A DNA stretch of 13,088 bases from the NCBI GenBank assembly GCA_019115725.1, contig DXCY01000252.1, positions 1 to 13,088 on the forward strand, given 5' to 3'. This document shows positions 7,254 through 13,088 of the stretch, piece after piece; the first letter of the stretch is position 1, and the number at the start of each line of letters is the position of its first letter. Both the position numbers and the translations under genes were made by a program. Below the pieces are notes generated by a model. It was not told the DNA's origin. It saw only the letters and a program-made list of their open reading frames with translations, and did not search any database. Origin of the DNA: Candidatus Luteimonas excrementigallinarum (lineage in GTDB: Bacteria; Pseudomonadota; Gammaproteobacteria; Xanthomonadales; Xanthomonadaceae).

Positions 7254-7275
7254 GGACCGGGCTGATGCCTGGTCC
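7254..7275 (+). promoter_or_regulatory. RNA hairpin 2 in the hcp leader
   Basis: GGACCGGGC (7254-7262) pairs with GCCTGGTCC (7267-7275) as nine pairs, one of them G-U, with a TGAT loop. It lies 39 nt before the hcp start and leaves the hcp ribosome-binding site (AAAGGAA, just upstream of CCAGATC-ATG) unpaired. With the hairpin at 7227-7244 it makes a tandem structured leader, typical of a stabilised 5' end for a highly expressed gene. Confidence 0.55.
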
Positions 7276-7314
7276 GCCTATCTCACGGAAGAACGGAACA
7301 AAGGAAACCAGATC

Positions 7315-7812
7315 ATGCAGCACGCATTCCTCAGCATCGACACCATCAAGGGCGAGTCCCGCGATGACAAGCACAGGGACTGGATCGAGATCAAGTCGTT
7401 CTCGCAGGACCTCCTGCAGCCGCGTTCGGCGACTGCATCGACCTCGGGCGGGCAGACCGCGGCACGCGTCAACATGTCGCCGGTCGAGATCGTCAAGGAG
7501 ATCGACCTGGCCACCACCGCGCTGAACCAGGCGGCGGCCAATGGCACCACCTTCCCCAAGGCCCGCATCGAGTTCATGCGCGCCGACAAGGACGGTAATG
7601 CGATCAACTACTACTCCATTGAACTGCTCAACGTGCTCGTGCACCGCGTCACCACCACGGTGGATGACGAGGGCATGCCGCAGGAAGTTGTACAGCTGAG
7701 CTTCGGCGCCATCCGCTGGACGTACAACCAGCAGAAGCCTGAAGGCGGCGTGGGCGGCAAGACCGTTGCCCAGTGGAGCAATACCAAGAACGTGCCGAAC
7801 TACCTGACCTGA
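7315..7812 (+). CDS. hcp: Type VI secretion tube protein Hcp (TssD)
   Basis: Hcp forms hexameric rings that stack into the inner tube fired by the sheath, and it is usually secreted in large amounts. The 165-residue product has the family start FLSIDTIKGESRDDKH (5-20), the central segment ARIEFMRADKDGNAINYYSI and the late EVVQLSFGAIRWTYNQQKP. Size is normal and there is no C-terminal effector fusion; the tail ends VPNYLT. ATG 7315 has a good ribosome-binding site (AAAGGAA). The gene sits alone between two structured gaps, unlike the tightly packed tssBC and tssEFG pairs around it, fitting a need for more Hcp than other subunits. Confidence 0.98.
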   Translation: MQHAFLSIDTIKGESRDDKHRDWIEIKSFSQDLLQPRSATASTSGGQTAARVNMSPVEIVKEIDLATTALNQAAANGTTFPKARIEFMRADKDGNAINYYSIELLNVLVHRVTTTVDDEGMPQEVVQLSFGAIRWTYNQQKPEGGVGGKTVAQWSNTKNVPNYLT

Positions 7813-7821
7813 TCCACCTTG

Positions 7822-7845
7822 GCGGTGGCGCTCCGGCGCCACCGC
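7822..7845 (+). promoter_or_regulatory. Very stable hairpin with UNCG-type loop after hcp
   Basis: GCGGTGGCGC and GCGCCACCGC form a perfect 10-bp stem closed by C-TCCG-G, a member of the exceptionally stable UNCG tetraloop class. It begins 10 nt after the hcp stop. CTCTTG follows, only a poor T-rich tract, so I read it as an attenuator or 3' stabiliser that raises hcp relative to the downstream baseplate genes rather than a complete terminator, because tssEFGH follow on the same strand with no clear new promoter. Confidence 0.65.
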
Positions 7846-7883
7846 TCTTGCGGCCGCCGCCGAACAACCTGGGACGACGGTCA

Positions 7884-8366
7884 ATGAATGGATTCGAGCC
7901 GAGCCTGATTGAAAAACTCCTTGATGACGCGCCCGACAAGGCCGGCAGCAGCGTCTTCAAATCGATTTCCGTCGAGCAGTACAAGGAATCCGTGGCCCGT
8001 GATCTGGAAGGGCTGCTCAACAGCCGCTCCGCGTTCTCGGAGCCGGACCTGGCGGACTATCCCAATTGCCGCCAGTCGCTGATGACCTACGGGTTGTGCG
8101 ATTTCTCCTCGATGAGCCTGGCCAATGCCTATGACCGTGCGGCGATCTGCCGTTCGCTGGAACAGGCCATCGCCCGCCACGAACCGCGCCTGAGCAGCGT
8201 GCAGGTTTCACTGGACGCGAGCCCGCGGCTGGGGGGCGGCCTGCACTTCACCATCCAGGCGCTGCTGGACCTGCAGCCGGCCCGCGAGCCGGTCAGCTTC
8301 GATGCGCTGCTCCAGCCCAATACGCTGCAGTATTCCGTCAGCCGGATGCGACGGCAGGCCGCCTGA
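7884..8366 (+). CDS. tssE: Type VI secretion baseplate protein TssE (gp25-like)
   Basis: TssE is the phage gp25-like baseplate component that nucleates sheath polymerisation. The 160-residue product contains SVEQYKESVARDLEGLLNSR (29-48), the conserved gp25-type block, followed by YGLCDFS (69-75) and IARHEPRL (96-103). The frame is open upstream to 7773, through the end of hcp and the hairpin, but that extension is not TssE-like; ATG 7884 gives the usual length. The ribosome-binding site is poor (GGGACGACGG), possibly lowering expression relative to hcp. tssF starts 3 nt after its stop. Confidence 0.95.
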   Translation: MNGFEPSLIEKLLDDAPDKAGSSVFKSISVEQYKESVARDLEGLLNSRSAFSEPDLADYPNCRQSLMTYGLCDFSSMSLANAYDRAAICRSLEQAIARHEPRLSSVQVSLDASPRLGGGLHFTIQALLDLQPAREPVSFDALLQPNTLQYSVSRMRRQAA

Positions 8367-8369
8367 TCG

Positions 8370-10205
8370 ATGCAGGATCTTCTTCCGCATTACGAAAGGG
8401 AACTGGCGTTCCTGCGCCGCTACGGCCGCGAGTTTGCCGAACGCTATCCCAAGATCGCCGGCCGGCTGCTGGTGTCCGCCGATGGCAGCCAGGACCCGCA
8501 TGTCGAGCGGCTGATCGAATCATTCGCGCTGCTGAGCGCGCGTGTCTCCAAGAAGCTCGAAGACGATTACCCCGAGTTCACCGATGCGCTGCTGGAGGTG
8601 ATGTACCCGCATTACCTGAGGCCGTTTCCCTCCTGCTCGATCGCCCGTTTCAACATGGGCCAGGCGGCGGCCAAGCTGGGCGCCCCGGTCAGGGTGGCGC
8701 GCGGAACCCAGCTGCAGTCACGCCCGGTAAAGGGCGTGCAGTGCCGCTTCCGGACCGCGTACGACGTGGACCTGCTGCCGCTGGCGGTGGCCAAGGCCGG
8801 GTATCGCGCCGTTGCCGATGCGCCCATGGCCACTATGCTTCCCACCGGGGCGGGCGGCAGGGTCACGCTGGAATTCGAACTGCTCTCCGACCAGGTGTCC
8901 TTTGCCGGATTGGGCGTGGACGCGCTGCGGCTGTTCATCAACGGTGAGCCGTCGTTCTGCGCGGCGCTGCGCGATGCGCTGGCGTTGCAGGTGATGGCCG
9001 CCTATGTGGAAGCGGATGGGGATGGTCGCTGGCGCCGGCTCGAGAAAACGCCGCTGGCGCCGGTTGGCTTTGCCGACGACGAGGCGCTGGTTGATTTTCC
9101 GGCGCGCTCGCATCCGGCGTACCGGCTGCTGACCGAGCTGTTCGCATTCCCGGAAAAGTTCGGTTTCCTTGATCTTGATCTGGCATCGGCAACCGCCGCT
9201 GCCAGCCGCCGCTTCGCAGTGCACCTGGTGCTGCGTGGCGGCCGGGCGGAGCAGGAAGACAACCGCCTGCTCGAAGGCCTCGGTATCGACAACGTGCTGC
9301 TGGGCTGCACGCCGGTGGTGAACCTGTTCCGCCAGCGGGGCGAACCGATCCGGGTGACGCACCGGGCCGCCACGTATCCAGTGGTGGCCGATGCCCGCCG
9401 GGCGTTCGCCTATGAGGTCCATTCGATCGACGCCGTGCGTCGTGTACGGCAGACGCCGCAGGGTGAGCAGGTACAGGAGTTCCGTCCGTTCTACTCCCTG
9501 CACCACGGTGAGGACCCCGACCGCAGCGGCCACTACTGGCTGTCGCGACGGGATGAACTGGTGGCCAGGCAGAGTCCGGGCTATGAGACCGAGCTTTCGT
9601 TCGTGGACCTGGATTTCAATCCGGTGGTGCCGAAGACCGATGTGGTTGGAGTGGAGCTGACCTGCAGCAACCGCGATCTGCCTGCCCGGTTGGCCTATGG
9701 CGTATCCGGGGGGGATCTGGTGATTGAGGGCGGCAGCCCGGCCCGCAGCATCGAACTGCTGCGTAAGCCGACTTCGCCGCTGCGCTTTGCGCGTGGGCAC
9801 AGCGCCCACTGGCGACTGATCTCGCACCTGTCACTGAACCATCTGTCGCTGAGCCAGAGCGGGCTGCCGGCGGTGAAGGAAATGCTGCGCCTTTACGACC
9901 TGTCATCGAGCAGCGTGTCCAGCCGCCAGATCGAGGGCATCGTCGGACTGGAGCACGTGCCCAGCACCACGTGGCTGGCCGGCGAGCATTTCGGCTCGGT
10001 GGTGCGTGGCATCGAGATCCGGATGACCATCGACGAGGCAGGTTTCGTGGGCACCGGCATCGCGGCGTTCGCCCAGGTCATGGACCGGTTCTTCGGCCTG
10101 TATGTGCATGCCAACAGCTTCACCCGGTTCGTCCTTCTGTCTGCACGCAACGGCGAGGAGCTGGTCAGATGCGACCCGCGAAGCGGCGAATCGATCCTGG
10201 CCTGA
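8370..10205 (+). CDS. tssF: Type VI secretion baseplate protein TssF
   Basis: TssF forms the T6SS baseplate wedge with TssG and TssE. The 611-residue product is of typical length and starts with the diagnostic LLPHYERELAFLRRYGREFA (4-23), followed by PHVERLIESFALLSARV and LEDDYPEFTDALLEVMYPHY. No obvious ribosome-binding site precedes ATG 8370, which is only 3 nt past the tssE stop, so translation is probably coupled to tssE. The 3' end overlaps the tssG start by 37 nt. Nothing suggests truncation or frameshift. Confidence 0.97.
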   Translation: MQDLLPHYERELAFLRRYGREFAERYPKIAGRLLVSADGSQDPHVERLIESFALLSARVSKKLEDDYPEFTDALLEVMYPHYLRPFPSCSIARFNMGQAAAKLGAPVRVARGTQLQSRPVKGVQCRFRTAYDVDLLPLAVAKAGYRAVADAPMATMLPTGAGGRVTLEFELLSDQVSFAGLGVDALRLFINGEPSFCAALRDALALQVMAAYVEADGDGRWRRLEKTPLAPVGFADDEALVDFPARSHPAYRLLTELFAFPEKFGFLDLDLASATAAASRRFAVHLVLRGGRAEQEDNRLLEGLGIDNVLLGCTPVVNLFRQRGEPIRVTHRAATYPVVADARRAFAYEVHSIDAVRRVRQTPQGEQVQEFRPFYSLHHGEDPDRSGHYWLSRRDELVARQSPGYETELSFVDLDFNPVVPKTDVVGVELTCSNRDLPARLAYGVSGGDLVIEGGSPARSIELLRKPTSPLRFARGHSAHWRLISHLSLNHLSLSQSGLPAVKEMLRLYDLSSSSVSSRQIEGIVGLEHVPSTTWLAGEHFGSVVRGIEIRMTIDEAGFVGTGIAAFAQVMDRFFGLYVHANSFTRFVLLSARNGEELVRCDPRSGESILA

Positions 10206-11257
10206 TCCAGCAACTGCTGGCCGAGCCGCACCGCTTCGGATTCTTCCAGGCGATGCGGCTGATCGAGCAGCTGTATCAGCGCCAGGGCGAGGGCGGCAAG
10301 GATGCGGTGGCCCTGCGGGTGCGCTTTCGCAATACGCTGTCGCTGGCGTTTCCCGCCGCCGAGCTTGAAAGCGCGGGAGCGCGGACGCCGGAGGGCGAGG
10401 CGCTGGATTCGGCCGAGTCGATCCAGGAGGCCGTGGACGGTGGAAACATCGGCGATATCACCCTGACGCCTGCTTTCATGGGCCTGCTGGGAACGGTCGG
10501 CGCGCTGCCCACGCATTACACCGAATTCCTGCACGAGCGCGAGACCTACCAGCGCGACCGTGCGGCGCGGGCGTTCCTGGATATCTTCACCAACCGCGCG
10601 GTGGCACTGCACTACGCAGCGTGGAAGAAATACCGCCTGGCGATGCAGTATGAGCTGGACCGGAAGGAGAAGTTCCTGCCGCTGGTGCTGTCGCTGAGTG
10701 GCGTGGGCATGGCCGGGCTGCGTGACCGCCTGGCCGAGGGTGAGGGCGGGGTGTTCGACCAGGCCATTGCCCATTACGCCGGCGCCGTGCGCCAGCGGCC
10801 GGTATCGGCACGGCTGCTGCAGCAGGTGCTGGCGGATTACTTCCAGGTGGGCATCCGGGTGGAGCAGTTCGTGGGCGCCTGGTACCGGGTGCCGGGTCAC
10901 CAGACAACGAGGCTGGGCGTGGCCAACGCCGGCCTGGGCACCACGGCGCTGGCCGGCGACCGGGTCTGGCAGCGCGATCTGCGCATGCGCCTGCTGATCG
11001 GCCCGCTGCAGCGGGAACGCTTTGATGGCTTCCTGCCCGGCGGCGCCGCCGCTGCGGCACTGGAAAAGTGGCTGACCCTGCTGACCGGGTCATGCCTGGA
11101 ATACGAAATCCGGCTGCTGCTCAGGGCCGAGGATGTCCGCGGTGCGGGTATCGGCGGTGAACACGGCGCACGGCTGGGCTGGGACAGCTATGTCTGCACC
11201 CGCCCATCCACGCAGGCCAGGTCCGATGCCGGATATGGAATCCACACTTTGCAATGA
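10169..11257 (+). CDS. tssG: Type VI secretion baseplate protein TssG
   Basis: TssG is the partner of TssF in the baseplate wedge. The 362-residue product begins near IDPGLIQQLLAEPHRFGFFQ (8-27) and has TPAFMGLLGTVGALPTHYTE (100-119), both characteristic; size is normal to slightly long. The frame is open back to 9971, but that part is a shadow of tssF. ATG 10169 is preferred because GAGGAG lies 8 nt upstream. This start places the first 37 nt of tssG inside tssF in another frame, consistent with coupled synthesis of two proteins that act in one complex. A 25-nt gap separates it from clpV. Confidence 0.95.
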   Translation: MRPAKRRIDPGLIQQLLAEPHRFGFFQAMRLIEQLYQRQGEGGKDAVALRVRFRNTLSLAFPAAELESAGARTPEGEALDSAESIQEAVDGGNIGDITLTPAFMGLLGTVGALPTHYTEFLHERETYQRDRAARAFLDIFTNRAVALHYAAWKKYRLAMQYELDRKEKFLPLVLSLSGVGMAGLRDRLAEGEGGVFDQAIAHYAGAVRQRPVSARLLQQVLADYFQVGIRVEQFVGAWYRVPGHQTTRLGVANAGLGTTALAGDRVWQRDLRMRLLIGPLQRERFDGFLPGGAAAAALEKWLTLLTGSCLEYEIRLLLRAEDVRGAGIGGEHGARLGWDSYVCTRPSTQARSDAGYGIHTLQ

Positions 11258-11282
11258 ATGACATGGAGCGTTGTTTTAAAGC

Positions 11283-13088
11283 ATGAACATCAATCTCAAG
11301 ACATTGATCGGCAAGCTCAACGACAGCTGCCGCCTGGCGGCCGAGCGCGCCGCCAGCCTGTGCATGGCCAGCGGCAACTACGAGGTCGATCTTGAGCACC
11401 TGTTTCTGGCGCTGCTGGAGCAGCCGCGGTGCGATTTTTCCCTGATTGCGCAGCGCAGTGGCATTCCCGCCGGCGCCCTGGAAAAGGACCTGGCCGCTGA
11501 AATCGCCAGGTTCCGCAACGGCAACACCCGCACCCCGGTGTTCTCGCCGCACCTGCCGACCCTGTTTGAACATGCCTGGCTGCTGGCATCGCTGGATTCG
11601 GGTACCACCCGCATCCGCAGCGGGCACCTGCTGCTGGCCTTGCTGACCCAGCCCGACCTGTCGCAGCTGGCCTTCCGCGGATCCAAGCAGTTTGCCCGCA
11701 TCAAGCGCGAGGAGCTCAAGCACAACTTCAGCGCGCTGACCGAAGGCTCGCAGGAAGGCGGCCAGGCGGTCGGATTCGCCGATGCCGGGGCGGACGGGGA
11801 AGCGCAGGATGGAGAGGTGCCGCAGCCGGGCGAGGGCGGGCTGTCGAAGACTCCGGCGCTCGACCAGTTCACCACCAACCTGACCCAGCGTGCCCGCGAT
11901 GGCCATATCGATCCGGTGATCGGTCGCGATCCGGAGATCCGCCAGCTGGTGGACATTCTGCTGCGCCGCCGGCAGAACAACCCCATCCTCACCGGCGAGG
12001 CCGGCGTGGGCAAAACCGCGGTGGTGGAAGGCCTGGCCCTGCGCATCGCCGGGCAGGACGTGCCGCAGGTGCTGCAGGGCGTGGAGCTGCACGTGCTGGA
12101 CATGGGCCTGCTGCAGGCGGGCGCCAGCGTGAAGGGCGAGTTCGAGAACCGGCTCAAGAACGTGATCGACGAGGTCAAGAAGAGCCCGCATCCGATCATC
12201 CTGTTCATCGACGAAGCGCACACCATGATCGGCGCCGGTGGATCGGCGGGGCAGAACGATGCCGCCAACCTGCTCAAGCCGGCCCTGGCCCGCGGCGAGT
12301 TGCGGACCATCGCCGCCACGACCTGGGCCGAGTACAAGAAGTACTTTGAAAAGGACGCCGCGCTGGCCCGCCGCTTCCAGGTGGTGAAAGTGGAGGAACC
12401 CAGCGAGCCGCTGGCCGCCGCCATGCTGCGCGGGATGGTGCCGCTGATGGAAAAGCACTTCGGCATCCGGGTGCTGGATGAGGCCATCACCGAGGCGGTC
12501 AGGCTGTCGCATCGCTACATCAGCGGCCGCCAGCTGCCGGACAAGGCGGTGGGGGTGCTGGACACCGCCTGCGCCAAGGTGGCGCTGGGGCAGAGCGCTA
12601 CCCCGGCGATCATCGAGGACACCGCAAGGCACCTGGAGCGGCTGGAAGTCGAGATCGCCGCGCTGGAACGCGAGGTGGCGGGCGGTGCGCGCCAGCATGA
12701 TGAGCGCCTCGGCGAGCTGCGCGCCCAGCAGGAACAGTCACGCAAGGTGCTGGCCGACAGCCAGGCGCGACTGGAGCAGGAAACTGCACTGGCAGGGAAG
12801 ATTGGCGAACTGCGGGCGCGGATGGAAGCCGCCCGGGCCGAAGGGCAGCCCGCCGCAGAGGCCGCCGGCGCCGACGGAGCGGCAAGTGCAGATGCCGATG
12901 CTGGCGATGCCGAGCCCGTACCCGCTCCGGCGAAGAAAAAGGCGCGCAAGTCCGCGAAGAAATCGGCCAGCGTCGAAGAAGTGAAGGTGTCGCCGGAACA
13001 GGCCGAGCTCGATGCCCTGATGGCCGAGCTCCGTGCACTCCAGGGCGAAAGCCCGATGGTGCCGCTGCAGGTGGATGGCGGAGTGGTG
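11283..13088 (+). CDS. tssH: Type VI secretion AAA+ ATPase ClpV (TssH), 3' end beyond the window
   Basis: ClpV is the hexameric Clp/Hsp100 ATPase that unfolds contracted TssBC sheaths for reuse. The first 602 residues are visible. They comprise the N-domain that binds the TssC helix (about 1-150), an acidic Gly-rich linker (154-188), and the first AAA+ module with Walker A GEAGVGKT (238-245), Walker B ILFIDEAH (306-313) and an arginine-finger ARRF (362-365). The coiled-coil middle domain starts near 447. After the coiled coil an unusual Ala/Asp/Lys-rich stretch (about 520-563) precedes the conserved LQGESPMVPLQVD (586-598) that leads into the second AAA+ module, which is cut off by the window edge. 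The start ATG 11283 has only GGAG 14 nt upstream, a weak site. Confidence 0.95.
   Translation, partial: MNINLKTLIGKLNDSCRLAAERAASLCMASGNYEVDLEHLFLALLEQPRCDFSLIAQRSGIPAGALEKDLAAEIARFRNGNTRTPVFSPHLPTLFEHAWLLASLDSGTTRIRSGHLLLALLTQPDLSQLAFRGSKQFARIKREELKHNFSALTEGSQEGGQAVGFADAGADGEAQDGEVPQPGEGGLSKTPALDQFTTNLTQRARDGHIDPVIGRDPEIRQLVDILLRRRQNNPILTGEAGVGKTAVVEGLALRIAGQDVPQVLQGVELHVLDMGLLQAGASVKGEFENRLKNVIDEVKKSPHPIILFIDEAHTMIGAGGSAGQNDAANLLKPALARGELRTIAATTWAEYKKYFEKDAALARRFQVVKVEEPSEPLAAAMLRGMVPLMEKHFGIRVLDEAITEAVRLSHRYISGRQLPDKAVGVLDTACAKVALGQSATPAIIEDTARHLERLEVEIAALEREVAGGARQHDERLGELRAQQEQSRKVLADSQARLEQETALAGKIGELRARMEAARAEGQPAAEAAGADGAASADADAGDAEPVPAPAKKKARKSAKKSASVEEVKVSPEQAELDALMAELRALQGESPMVPLQVDGGVV
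12840..12971 (+). other. Low-complexity Ala/Asp then Lys-rich insertion within ClpV
   Basis: Codons for ClpV residues about 520-563 encode first an acidic Ala/Gly/Asp run (including ADGAASADADAGDAEP), then PVPAPA, then a basic histone H1-like run AKKKARKSAKKSA (550-562). It remains in frame and coding continues with the expected family sequence on both sides, so it is an insertion or expanded linker at the end of the middle-domain coiled coil, not a frameshift. Confidence 0.7.

Noticed and set aside
7178..7314. A small gene in the tssC-hcp gap
   Set aside because: No frame with a plausible start, ribosome-binding site and coding character was seen; the space is taken by the two hairpins and the hcp leader.
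7822..7845. Full intrinsic terminator after hcp
   Set aside because: The stem is excellent but the following CTCTTG is not a convincing T-run, and tssE-tssH continue on the same strand without a clear new promoter.
11121..12698. A 525-codon open frame on the minus strand opposite clpV
   Set aside because: It is antisense to ClpV, whose Walker motifs and N-domain are unmistakable; no recognisable domain or ribosome-binding site supports the antisense frame.
12840..12971. Frameshift or recombination scar in clpV
   Set aside because: The frame stays open and expected ClpV sequence is present on both sides, so an in-frame low-complexity insertion explains it.

Overview
This window carries most of a type VI secretion system (T6SS) core gene cluster from a high-G+C Gram-negative bacterium. 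The proteins look gammaproteobacterial. I would guess a member of the Xanthomonadaceae/Lysobacteraceae such as Stenotrophomonas, Pseudoxanthomonas or Lysobacter, but no phylogenetic marker in the window proves this.

Layout. Positions 1-1162 (minus) hold the 5' two-thirds or so of a gene for a DUF885-family lipoprotein that runs off the left edge. Positions 1248-4185 (minus) hold tssJ, tssK and tssL, transcribed in that order: outer-membrane lipoprotein, baseplate adaptor and inner-membrane anchor. Positions 4186-4453 are a divergent promoter region with a good sigma70-like promoter facing right. Positions 4454-13088 (plus) hold one long operon: a TPR lipoprotein gene, tssB and tssC (contractile sheath), hcp (inner tube), tssE, tssF and tssG (baseplate), and tssH/clpV (sheath-recycling AAA+ ATPase), which runs off the right edge. 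The window is almost entirely coding; the largest gap is the 268-nt divergent promoter region.

How the genes work together. TssJ, TssL and an unseen TssM would build the membrane complex. TssK docks the baseplate (TssE, TssF, TssG plus unseen VgrG) onto it. Hcp stacks as a tube inside the TssB/TssC sheath, and ClpV disassembles the contracted sheath. TssA, TssM, VgrG, PAAR and any effector/immunity pair are absent here and probably lie to the right of clpV or elsewhere.

Points of interest outside the standard core are: stable RNA hairpins on both sides of hcp; a large imperfect hairpin in the tssJ-tssK spacer; an Ala/Lys-rich low-complexity insertion in the ClpV middle domain; a TPR lipoprotein leading the sheath operon; and a dyad over the -35 of the operon promoter. 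I found no convincing undescribed system. The machinery is recognisable T6SS and the novelty candidates are regulatory or accessory. There are no tRNA, rRNA, CRISPR or insertion-sequence signals.
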